Shown here in pieces: positions 15,101-21,858 of a DNA stretch of 34,254 nucleotides (position 1 is its first letter; each line of letters begins with the position of its first letter). The notes beneath the pieces were generated by a model, which saw only the letters and a list, made by a program, of their open reading frames with translations, searched no databases and was not told the DNA's origin. The stretch comes from a virus. A program made the translations under genes and the position numbers. The stretch spans positions 1-34,254 of the IMG/VR virus record IMGVR_UViG_3300033149_006603. The stretch is one strand, 5' to 3'.

Positions 15101-15415
15101 TCTTTTGCGCCGCCGCTTAATTCTTTTCCAGAAGAGGGCGAGGGGAAGATTAAGGAGCTTGCCGAGGGGGTATACCATAAAGAAGGCCCCAAAGAGAAAC
15201 GAACAACTAGACCGTCGATGAAGCGTACGGGCTTTTTGGATGAAACTCCTGCCCTAATTACCAGAGGAAATGCACCCGCAGCCCACACGACCCTAGAGGC
15301 CAGAAAAAACACCATTTTTTGGGGAGAGGGAAAAAATCATTTGTCAAAAGATTCTGAAAATGGTATTATACGTAGAGGTTTAAGAACTAGACGTCCTCGG
15401 AGGAAAAATATCTGA
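12116..15415 (+). CDS. Terminase large subunit precursor with intein
   Basis: 1099-aa precursor; about 672 aa after removal of the intein (residues 242-668). ATPase half: Walker A GRQAGKS at 136-142, and Walker B LCLDEAD, which is only complete after splicing joins L241 to C669. Nuclease half: GVDWNDPANGT, RIYIDKGHG and GDHMLDAFMLAL, the acidic residues of an RNase H-fold terminase nuclease. Extra features: an N-terminal Cys cluster (C7, C11, C14, with C39) and a basic C-terminal tail of about 70 residues after the nuclease. The ATG has only a weak purine-rich site. The protein translocates DNA into the prohead and cuts it. The next gene starts in its stop codon. Confidence 0.95.
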   Translation: MINLKKCSSTCLECIKQYKEKHKVDFKESNERPHFAIDCGGIPKEYLTEEEAAGFSDLEYREVLSYLDPVTWAAENLDWHCLDPDGEIWKRKNPQEYLNWRKKNPGVDILGHSRYHRPYQALILRCRARHKVMRVGRQAGKSEAIVVAMLYHMFVKPGVPENEGFIIVLVTPYQTQIELIFKRITELLQSSVKLQNSIHRSVKAPQYQLELHNNSRIAGFTAGSKSSGGATSVRGQHANMLCLDEGSLVNTGEFSLKPIEKLTLQDTVLGADFDRIEVGEIIANFKREAEVIRISTPLTTLRCTPDHPIFNGREDVPAERAREAIVDLSYRNLSFKQEAIIARLAGYNFGDGWITENLKEAGFSGDEKDLQQILQDIVVLGGEPSVGKNRFSINKELGIEGMVAQIGSRYAVRLLKDICPRGRKVHQQLAVPLSVMNGSAIAKKNFLSGLYSAGGTELRYKKNGTTPCALEIRMNSSKKEFIEKWIFQIVKLLESVGVRVSKVKIKKEKGTINKAQEDRWVGLIRMANSRKNLLRFIDAVGACYSMAKQRAFNAHRLYCWYDSVYKERVWKKNRRIRALGYLKNKETSSALGIPLSTVKFHKKKYHPLFSENKLDVSGLIDKLSIISDGYVLLPILDKHLKRRTLSTVYNLTSTAFHRYFGNGMLTHNCLDEADYLNSDDMDAVMSVVTNYPEALVWMSSTPSGKRDKFFSVCHDMGWKEFHFPSYANPLWNERIEANFRSILTKIAWEHEIEANFSEQELGVFQNAYVDAAKDVHEYEAMVPQRGWAYMMGVDWNDPANGTTISVVGFNPANNNYYKVAREIVQKAGWTQLAACQKIAELNRLWRPDRIYIDKGHGSTQGEILRKWGFEALTDPSRGRGHPDTKLKDLVVYDFGSNVEVRDPWTQKKEKKYAKAFLVENAVRFFESQIIHYPASDKDFAKQLNGYIIKRIGESGKPTYEAGPAGDHMLDAFMLALVAFALETSSLGKPKFDMSISFAPPLNSFPEEGEGKIKELAEGVYHKEGPKEKRTTRPSMKRTGFLDETPALITRGNAPAAHTTLEARKNTIFWGEGKNHLSKDSENGIIRRGLRTRRPRRKNI
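12839..14119 (+). other. Intein with degenerate LAGLIDADG homing endonuclease
   Basis: 427-aa in-frame insertion. It begins with Cys1 (CLDEGSLVNTG, residue 242), carries the block-B signature T304-P-D-H307, and ends with the block-G motif GMLTHN (N668) followed by Cys+1 (C669). The endonuclease core has LAGYNFGDG (344-352, catalytic-position D351) and a second motif LSGLYSAGG (447-455), where the catalytic acid is replaced by Gly454. A helix-turn-helix-like stretch (TSSALGIPLSTVKFHKKKYH) precedes the C-terminal splicing block. Splicing residues look intact, so protein splicing is expected; homing activity is doubtful. Confidence 0.93.
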
Positions 15416-15843
15416 TGGCTTTGAATGTTTATGAAGATACGACTTCAGATCCTTATAGTACTAGTGGTTTATTTACCTTGCCTTTAATTTTGGGGTTTGA
15501 TGGTCGAACGGGTGGAGTTGTTCAGAAAAAGCTTTATCTAAGAAATGATAATGTTTTGTATAAATATGAGGATATAACTATAGAAGCAGAACAGGTCGGC
15601 GGGGACTTAGATTATATAGGTGGAACGGAGGGTTTTTATTTTAAGATGCGAGCAGGAGATGCTCGGCCCACGGCTGCTGAATGGGACACTATTAGTGGGG
15701 GGACTTCCATTTCTATGAGCGACATAATTGACGCCTCTACTTATCTTCCTTTTTGGGTGTATGTGGAGGTTCCTGGTCATTTAGCTGTCATGCATATCAA
15801 GGATGTCCGTTTTAAAATTAGTGCGACAGAATCTCTTTCTTAA
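15415..15843 (+). CDS. Hypothetical structural protein (142 aa)
   Basis: ATG inside the terminase stop codon (TGATG), with GGAGG 10 bases upstream. The protein is beta-rich and acidic (VVQKKLYLRNDNVLYKYEDI, GGTEGFYFKMRAGDARPTAAEWDTI, YLPFWVYVEVPGHLAVMHIKD) and reads like a small phage beta-sandwich (head completion, adaptor or fibre component). I do not recognise a family. Its last codons (LS, stop) are supplied by the repeat module that begins at 15834, so the C-terminus may have been altered by module insertion. Confidence 0.75.
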   Translation: MALNVYEDTTSDPYSTSGLFTLPLILGFDGRTGGVVQKKLYLRNDNVLYKYEDITIEAEQVGGDLDYIGGTEGFYFKMRAGDARPTAAEWDTISGGTSISMSDIIDASTYLPFWVYVEVPGHLAVMHIKDVRFKISATESLS

Positions 15844-15930
15844 GTAAAGTTCCAAAGGAACGGATTTGTTTTTTGAATTAAAAAAAGCTTGCCCTCTGAG
15901 AGCCGTTCATGCTAGGATATAGTTAATGAA
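15834..15930 (+). repeat. Promoter module, copy 1
   Basis: The first 58 bp (from TCTTTCTTAAG through AAAGCTTG) are identical to copies at 18635 and 27624; the remaining part is diverged but alignable up to the ATG. Contents: LS and stop codons of the upstream gene, hairpin GTTCC-AAA-GGAAC (15849-15861), a T6 run 7 nt later, A/T tracts like an UP element, then the promoter 15889-15918. Beyond the ATG this copy is unrelated to the other two. Confidence 0.9.
15889..15918 (+). promoter_or_regulatory. Extended -10 promoter in module copy 1 (leaderless)
   Basis: TTGCCC (15889-15894), an 18-bp spacer ending in TGC, and TAGGAT (15913-15918). The expected start point (about 15925) abuts the ATG at 15926, so the 42-aa ORF there would be read from a leaderless mRNA. 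Confidence 0.65.
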
Positions 15931-16054
15931 TATTTCTAAACGCGGTGGTCAAACGGTAGCAGACAGAGATGCTGCCGTGCGGTGTATTGGTGACCCGCTT
16001 AATCAGAGGACCGAGAAGGCGGTTCAGCTGGAATCGTCGGGCGGTGCCCGATGA
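15926..16054 (+). CDS. Small leaderless ORF coupled to the 853-aa gene (42 aa)
   Basis: Reads MNISKRGGQTVADRDAAVRC...SSGGAR. There is no Shine-Dalgarno; the ATG falls at the predicted transcription start of the module promoter. Its TGA overlaps the ATG of the next gene (ATGA), which itself lacks a strong ribosome site, so this ORF may serve mainly to bring ribosomes to the 853-aa gene. It is hydrophilic with no recognised family, and may be a leader peptide rather than a functional protein. Confidence 0.5.
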   Translation: MNISKRGGQTVADRDAAVRCIGDPLNQRTEKAVQLESSGGAR

Positions 16055-18612
16055 GCATCAAAGGCGGTACCCGTTTAAGCAATATTGACAAATCTATTCT
16101 TGGATATAAGCCCGAAATTAATTTCGTTGAGCCCGAATTTGAGGGCGAAGTTGTTCGAGGTTTGGCGCCTAAAATATTAGATTCTGCCGATATAGAGGCG
16201 AAATGGGATACGCTTGACAAGAAAGCTCAAGCTGGAAAATTGTTGGCGGAAGCTTTTCAAGGCATGGTAGATCAGAAGGTCGGAGACTTTTCCATTGCTT
16301 TGGATCCGATAATTGATAGCGGAATTAAACAATCTATCAGAAGGAGATTCCCGGGGGCTGACGACTCTGAGATAACTTTTTCTCAGTACAGAGAGTGTCG
16401 AGAAGCCATGAGGGAGAGGGGGCTTCAGAATGCTAACGGGTTAGTTCCTAATTTAGAAGAAGTAAAGAACATTAGGCTAAATCCCGATCAATCTGTTCCC
16501 ATAGATTTTGATTCTGCCGAAGCCCGAAAAGGACTTTTGAGGCCAGAGCTGCAAAAAGAGGGTCAAATAATAGAGCCCCTCGATATAGAGGGAAAGTTTT
16601 TGCCTATGATACTTTGCCAGTTGGCGAATATCCTCTGGCAAAAATTCGTTAAACCCTTTTTGCCGCCTCCTCTCAATTGGATACTTCCAGATGAGATTTG
16701 TAAAATAGGCGACGAAGAGGGAGGCGCCTTGGGGGAGGATGATTCTTTTTCCGATTTTGGTTTTGGCCCTGATTCTGGGAATGAGGTCGGGGATTCAGCG
16801 GGTGCGGCAAATTTGGCTGGGGCATTTACGAAAGAGGGTATTCCTACCTTTAAGAGATGCTGCGGATTCCAGGATTGCCAAAATATAATCCGGGCTTTTG
16901 AAAAGGGAGCGGCCTATTCTACGGATGAGCGTTCTGTTTTTGCTATGATGACCCCCTTTCTCCAGGATACGCAGGTTATGGCTGATGTTACTGGAGGCTT
17001 AGTCAGAAACAATAAGGGAGACCGCCTCAAGAACCTTGATAGTGAGATCAAAGAGGAGTTGGCGAAGGCCAGGGAGAGTGCGACCAGTTCGGACGATGGT
17101 CAGCTGTCTGAGGCGAGTGAGAGGGCCTCTAAGTATACGAAAGTTCCCTCTAGTATGTCTTATGGAGATGAAGGTTCGAATACCCTAACGATGGGATTAG
17201 GACTACAAGAGGAGTTTCAGGAAGACGTCAGTTTTTTGGACAAGATAAAGGAGCATGCGAAGGAATGTATTCCTTGTGACTTGAGATTGGTTTTGGACGA
17301 GATATTGGCCCTTGATAAGTGGAGTCTTTTGAAGACTTTAACGGGAATAGGGGTTGGAGAAGAGGTCTATAATGCCTTAGATAAATACTGGAATTCTGTT
17401 ATGGAGCGATCCCGAGAGCTTCTAGGGATGTTCAAGGACTTAGATCAATATGTTGACATTTGTGCCTTTTTAAAATTCATTCAAAAATGGGTTTGTTTCC
17501 CGGATATATCGAGAATTTTAGCGGCCCTTTTTGCTCTGTTGATGGATATAGGAGCGATACTCGATGGTTTTGGCATCGATCTTGCGTTAAGTCTGTTGGC
17601 TCCGCTTGTCATGCCCGCCCTGCAAAATCTCGTGGATCTCTTAGAGGACTTTTTGCTAATAATAATTAAGCCCCTTGAATGCCTGATCGACGGGGCTATG
17701 AATTTTTTAAATAAATTAAATTGGGGAGAGATTCAGTTGCCCACTAAGGCGACTATTAGGTTTTTCTCGGGTCCTTCGTCTTCAGTTAGATCTCCATCTT
17801 CTTCTCCGGAGGATACCGGGACTAGGTCTTCTCAAGAGCCCCATGACTTCAGTGTCGCTGGGACTTTTATGGGACAGGAGTACGATTTTTCAGGCCAGAT
17901 AAATCCCATGAATGAGGATTACGCAGATGATCCTTCGTGGAGTAGAACTTTTGATACTGGAGGAGCTGCTATAAGCAAAGGTCTTCAAAGCTCGTGGGAT
18001 AAATCGTTTGGCGTGGTTTCTGAAGGACTAAAGGAGGCTAGCTTAAGCATGAGGAGCATGTTGCAGGATCTTATCTTCTTTATGCGGAAGGCTGTTACTA
18101 AATTCGAGAATCTTATGCATGAAGTTCTCGAAGAGTTTCAAAAATTGATATCCGAGTACATCCTTGGTTATTCGATGAATATTGGTCGAGCTAATTCTCA
18201 AAAGTTGGCTATTTTAAGATTAATAGGCTTGTTGCTTGCCATAAGGAAGGCTTTTCAGGAGAAGCCCCAGTGTGATGAAGAAAATGCCGAGAATTTGATG
18301 GACTCCGAGTTGGCAAAAATAATTTCCCTGGATAGGGGGTACACCGTTTGGGAAGATGATGATGGAGAAATACACCTTTCTGAATCTGAAGAAAGCTTGA
18401 GGCCTGCTCGAGAAATTCTTGGGTCGGTTATCGGAGATGACGGCAAAGGTGGAGGAGGAGCTGTTTTCAATACTGGGGATGATGTCGTGGACGCTCAGCT
18501 GGCGGGTATAGTTGAAAAAATGCTAACTCCTGTTAATGTAGTATTTGGGTGTCCGCATAACATGACTTTGTCTGATGTGGATCAAATAAATGATTGGGTT
18601 AGTGGAGGCTGA
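16051..18612 (+). CDS. Large unrecognised, probably virion-associated protein (853 aa)
   Basis: ATG overlaps the stop of the 42-aa ORF. Soluble N-terminal part; paired cysteines at about 270-276 (CCGFQDC) and in CIPCDLR near 410; a long hydrophobic segment at about 486-550 (ILAALFALLMDIGAILDGFG, LLAPLVMPAL, LLIIIKPLECLI); a Ser/Pro-rich linker (SSSVRSPSSSPEDTG) near 577; and a helical C-terminal half. I do not recognise the family. Lying between terminase and portal, in the strand and style of the head genes, it may be a minor head, neck or internal protein; the hydrophobic helices would suit a protein that enters membranes. Confidence 0.8.
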   Translation: MSIKGGTRLSNIDKSILGYKPEINFVEPEFEGEVVRGLAPKILDSADIEAKWDTLDKKAQAGKLLAEAFQGMVDQKVGDFSIALDPIIDSGIKQSIRRRFPGADDSEITFSQYRECREAMRERGLQNANGLVPNLEEVKNIRLNPDQSVPIDFDSAEARKGLLRPELQKEGQIIEPLDIEGKFLPMILCQLANILWQKFVKPFLPPPLNWILPDEICKIGDEEGGALGEDDSFSDFGFGPDSGNEVGDSAGAANLAGAFTKEGIPTFKRCCGFQDCQNIIRAFEKGAAYSTDERSVFAMMTPFLQDTQVMADVTGGLVRNNKGDRLKNLDSEIKEELAKARESATSSDDGQLSEASERASKYTKVPSSMSYGDEGSNTLTMGLGLQEEFQEDVSFLDKIKEHAKECIPCDLRLVLDEILALDKWSLLKTLTGIGVGEEVYNALDKYWNSVMERSRELLGMFKDLDQYVDICAFLKFIQKWVCFPDISRILAALFALLMDIGAILDGFGIDLALSLLAPLVMPALQNLVDLLEDFLLIIIKPLECLIDGAMNFLNKLNWGEIQLPTKATIRFFSGPSSSVRSPSSSPEDTGTRSSQEPHDFSVAGTFMGQEYDFSGQINPMNEDYADDPSWSRTFDTGGAAISKGLQSSWDKSFGVVSEGLKEASLSMRSMLQDLIFFMRKAVTKFENLMHEVLEEFQKLISEYILGYSMNIGRANSQKLAILRLIGLLLAIRKAFQEKPQCDEENAENLMDSELAKIISLDRGYTVWEDDDGEIHLSESEESLRPAREILGSVIGDDGKGGGGAVFNTGDDVVDAQLAGIVEKMLTPVNVVFGCPHNMTLSDVDQINDWVSGG

Positions 18613-18620
18613 TTGGTCTC

Positions 18621-18644
18621 ATGGCTGATAAGAGTCTTTCTTAA
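18621..18644 (+). pseudogene. Seven-codon stub of an interrupted gene (MADKSLS)
   Basis: GGAGG (18604-18608) precedes ATG GCT GAT AAG AGT; the promoter module then supplies CTT TCT TAA. The site looks like the original ribosome site and first codons of the gene that followed the 853-aa ORF, possibly the portal gene, cut off by insertion of the module and tnpB. Spacing from GGAGG to ATG is 12 bases, somewhat long, so this is suggestive only. Confidence 0.4.
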
Positions 18645-18750
18645 GTAAAGTTCCAAAGGAACGGATTTGTTTTTTGAATTAAAAAAAGCTTGTTTTCCGA
18701 GAGTCGTTTGTGCTAGGATATAACTAATGAAAGCCAATAGAGCTTACAAA
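18635..18750 (+). repeat. Promoter module, copy 2, including tnpB start
   Basis: All 116 bp are identical to copy 3 (27624-27739). It runs from TCTTTCTTAAG, through the hairpin, A/T tracts and promoter, to ATGAAAGCCAATAGAGCTT plus ACAAA, which encodes MKANRAYK, a typical N-terminus of IS200/IS605-family TnpB (OrfB). Confidence 0.92.
18690..18719 (+). promoter_or_regulatory. Extended -10 promoter in module copy 2 (leaderless)
   Basis: TTGTTT (18690-18695), an 18-bp spacer ending TGC, and TAGGAT (18714-18719). The ATG of the tnpB remnant is at 18727, 8 nt after the -10, implying a leaderless transcript. It could also supply the downstream portal operon. Confidence 0.65.
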
Positions 18751-19652
18751 ATCCTTGTCGACTAAATCGATGGGCCAGTTAGCACACCAGGCCCAGTATA
18801 GAGCTAGAGCAATTATCTCAGCTCAAAAAGCTTCTGCTCGAGCAACAGGAAACAAGGTTAACGTCCCTGTGGTTGAGCGAATAGGATGTCCAGCCATACT
18901 GAAGGCCAATAAAGAAGCTGCGTTTGACTACTGGCTTTCGGTTCAAAATCAATTCGGAGGAAAGCGAATTAAATTACCTTGCCGTTCACATCGAAAGCTC
19001 AATAAAGCGCTTCGAGATGGCTGGACACTTAAATCAAATGCTGAGTTTATTCTAGATAACAAGAATAGACCGGTTGCTCGTGTTTACGTAGAAAAAGAAG
19101 TCCAAAAGGCTACTCCTAAATCAGAATCACTAGGCTGCGACGTTAATTACAAAAATTCAGTAGTTCGCAGCGATGCTTGCATTGGATTCAATGCCTCGAA
19201 GTTAATCAAGAAAGCTAGAGGCAAACGGTCCCAGCGTCAACGACAAGGTTTGAGAAGTAAATCAGTGAAGACTAATTTAAAACAGCGACTAGATATTGAA
19301 GCTAAGTTAGCAATTGGACGTTCCAAGCGCACTAAGCGGAATCTAGTCGTTGAAAACCCGAAGGTTCTGAGCTCCCTGGGTAGGGGTAAACTACAAGGTT
19401 GGGCTCAGTCCTACTTCGCCAATAGGTGTCAGGTACTAGCTCAGGAGGAGGAAGTGTTCATCTGGAGTATTAATCCAGCCTACACTTCTCAGACTTGCGC
19501 CAAGTGTGGTCATCTAGACAAACGGAGTCGGCGAGGTTCTCGTTTCACTTGCACTGCGTGTGGACACGGCCGAGAACATTGCCGCGAAGGGTACGTCGAG
19601 TCTCACTAGCGTGCTGGCGAGACGATCAGGAGACGTTAGCCGTGGGAAATAA
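18727..19652 (+). pseudogene. tnpB: Decayed tnpB (IS200/IS605 OrfB-like RNA-guided nuclease)
   Basis: Starts MKANRAYK, then shifts frame and stops; roughly the first 60-100 residues of a normal TnpB are missing. The main ORF (18755-19609, TTG) keeps RuvC-I Asp (GCDV, D129), RuvC-II Glu (VVENPK, E200) and the zinc ribbon C248/C251 and C266/C269. After CGH the frame changes: the other frame reads AENIAAKGTSSL to a TAA at 19650, matching the usual C-terminal NAA.NI..RG signature, while the segment that would carry the RuvC-III Asp is absent. This points to a small deletion. TnpB is a guide-RNA-directed DNA nuclease of transposons; this copy should be inactive. No tnpA is present. Confidence 0.85.
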
Positions 19653-21846
19653 TTCAGAAAACGGCACCTGTATACGAGTTGATTCTGAAGTCGGAAAAAG
19701 CGAACGAGTCAAGGTTTTTAAGTTAGATATACCTGCGAAAGCTGGGCCTCTTAGGGATCCGACATATCTTTATTCCTCTCTATATGGCTCTGGAGGCCGC
19801 TCTCAGTTTCTTCCGGCTGAATATGATCTCGCCGAGATCGGCAAGGCCGAGGATTGTGAAAGTTATGTTACTCAAGCTTTTGTAAAAAGAATTGGTTTAA
19901 TGTTTAAGGAAGGGTATGCTTTTGTTGGCCCTAATCCTAAGACTGTTGAATATGTGAGGGCCCGTTTTAGGCAAATAGCTCAAGTTTCTGATACATCCAC
20001 AGAAGATCTTATTAAGCGCATCGGAACAGAACTCGTCAAAAAATCTAATGCTTTTGTGGTGAAGGTTCGTAATCGTAGGGCGTCTGGGGGCAAGCCCAGA
20101 AAGGCTTTTGGGAGCAAAAAGAGCTTGGAGCCAATCGCTGCGTATTTTATCGCTCCTGCCGAAACGATGTCTTTTAAAACCGACAAAGATTGTCGACAAG
20201 TTGTCCGATGGAAGCATTCCATAGAAGGATTCGCGGGAGGAAGTTCGAAGGAATTTCCGGTTGAAGATGTAGCGCATCTGCATTTTAATCGCAAAGAGGG
20301 GTTTGTCTTTGGGACCCCGACTCTTATTCCCGTACTGGACGATATTAGGGCTCTCAGGAAGATCGAAGAGAATGTAGAGCTTTTGATATATCAGCATCTG
20401 TTTCCTCTATTCCACTATAAGGTTGGAACCGACGAGATGCCTGCCACTTATACAGAAGATGGATATAGAGAGATTGACGTTGCGAGAGCTTCTATACAGA
20501 ATTTGCCCGCTGAGGGCGGAATAGTTACCTCCCATAGGCATGATATAAAACTTCTAGGGACGGAAGGTCGGACCCTGCGAGCTAGAGAGTATCTTGAATA
20601 CTTTAAGCGGAGAGTATTCGCTGGCCTGTCAATGTCGGCGGTTGATTTCGGCGAGCCAGGAGCCGCGAATAGGTCCACTTCTGATACCATGTCTAGAAAT
20701 CTCATTGACTCCGTAAAAGATTACCAAAAAGCATTTGAGACGTTTTTTAATAATGAGATAATTCGAGAGCTACTCCTAGAGGCCGATTTTTCAGGGATAG
20801 ACCCCCTTGGCAAAGAGAATTTGGTTGAGCTAAAATTTAACGAGATAGATTTTGATGCGAAAGTTAAACGTGAAAGTCATTATGCTGATATGTTTTTGAA
20901 AAATGCCATTTCTCATGATGAAATGCGAATCGGTATAGGAAAAGATCCATTTGATATTCCGACCGTAGAGGAACAGAGGGCGGGTCGTCCAGAAGAAGAT
21001 AGGTTTAGAGAATGGTACCGGACTTCCTGGAAGCTATTCGAGGAGCCTAAGGCCCTGATACAGGCCGTGGATGAACCTTATTCAGCTGCAGCTCAAGCGG
21101 CAGTAGAGAGCCCTTCTCTGGAAGTTAATCAGGGAGAGCTAGAGCAAAGCCAGAAGATGAAGGAGGAGGTAGAACGAAAAAAGTCTACTGCAGTCAGCAA
21201 GGACATGAGAGATTTTGCGCAGTCTTCTTGGAAACCCAGGGTTAGTATTATTAGGGAGCAATTTGATAAAATAGAGAGTTGGGTTAAGGACGTAGTTGTT
21301 GGCGGAGAAAGAGATGAAGGTTGGATCGCTGCTCAAATAAGATTTCTTTTTGAAGATTCCAAAAGAACTCTTATTTCTAGTATGGTTGCGCAATTTTCAA
21401 AAGGTTATTTTGAAACCACTCCTAACGTAGAGAAGTATTCTCAGAGTTTGGCTAGGAATCGTTCTCGTTTGGAAAGTCGAGCGAATGGATATGTTTATCG
21501 ACTCGAAGAGGATGTCGGGCGATTGATAGTTAATAAGCTGGGTGTTTTGTTTAAGCTTGATACGTCACTAGAAGAATTGAAAAAAACTGTTAAAATTATA
21601 TTCGATTCACTTCGCTTCAGGGCGAATTGTATTGATGATGCAGAATTGGGAAAGGCCTTTATTTTGGGTCAAGCTTATGCTCTCATGGATGAAGGGGTAG
21701 AAGAAGTAGAGATAGTTGTGAACGAGGGAGCCTGCGATAAGTGTCTAGCCAGAAAGGGAGAGAGAGTCCTTTTGGAGACCTTTAATGTTGATCGACTGCC
21801 CGTTTATCATCCGTTTTGCAGGTGTACGATAAGAACGGTGAGTTAA
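19642..21846 (+). CDS. Portal protein with MuF-like C-terminal domain
   Basis: 734 aa from GTG 19642, chosen for AGGAG 9 bases upstream; the open frame extends further left only through tnpB sequence. The first about 500 residues have the portal pattern: TQAFVKRIGLMFKEGYAFVG, a long helical stem, LRAREYLEYFKRRVFAGLSM and RSTSDTMSRNLIDSVKDYQK. A charged linker (about 450-545) leads to a C-terminal domain ending in ACDKCLARKGERVLLETF and LPVYHPFCRCTIRTVS, the CxxC...G...HPxCRC signature of MuF/SPP1 gp7-type minor head proteins. The portal forms the dodecameric head vertex. Its start lies inside the tnpB tail, so the N-terminus may have changed. Confidence 0.88.
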   Translation: MGNNSENGTCIRVDSEVGKSERVKVFKLDIPAKAGPLRDPTYLYSSLYGSGGRSQFLPAEYDLAEIGKAEDCESYVTQAFVKRIGLMFKEGYAFVGPNPKTVEYVRARFRQIAQVSDTSTEDLIKRIGTELVKKSNAFVVKVRNRRASGGKPRKAFGSKKSLEPIAAYFIAPAETMSFKTDKDCRQVVRWKHSIEGFAGGSSKEFPVEDVAHLHFNRKEGFVFGTPTLIPVLDDIRALRKIEENVELLIYQHLFPLFHYKVGTDEMPATYTEDGYREIDVARASIQNLPAEGGIVTSHRHDIKLLGTEGRTLRAREYLEYFKRRVFAGLSMSAVDFGEPGAANRSTSDTMSRNLIDSVKDYQKAFETFFNNEIIRELLLEADFSGIDPLGKENLVELKFNEIDFDAKVKRESHYADMFLKNAISHDEMRIGIGKDPFDIPTVEEQRAGRPEEDRFREWYRTSWKLFEEPKALIQAVDEPYSAAAQAAVESPSLEVNQGELEQSQKMKEEVERKKSTAVSKDMRDFAQSSWKPRVSIIREQFDKIESWVKDVVVGGERDEGWIAAQIRFLFEDSKRTLISSMVAQFSKGYFETTPNVEKYSQSLARNRSRLESRANGYVYRLEEDVGRLIVNKLGVLFKLDTSLEELKKTVKIIFDSLRFRANCIDDAELGKAFILGQAYALMDEGVEEVEIVVNEGACDKCLARKGERVLLETFNVDRLPVYHPFCRCTIRTVS

Positions 21847-21858
21847 GGAGTTTTTAAG

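Noticed and set aside
18755-19609. TnpB-derived dead-nuclease repressor (TldR-like)
   Set aside because: Such regulators keep an intact N-terminal guide-binding part; here that part is missing and both ends are frameshifted, so a pseudogene is more likely.
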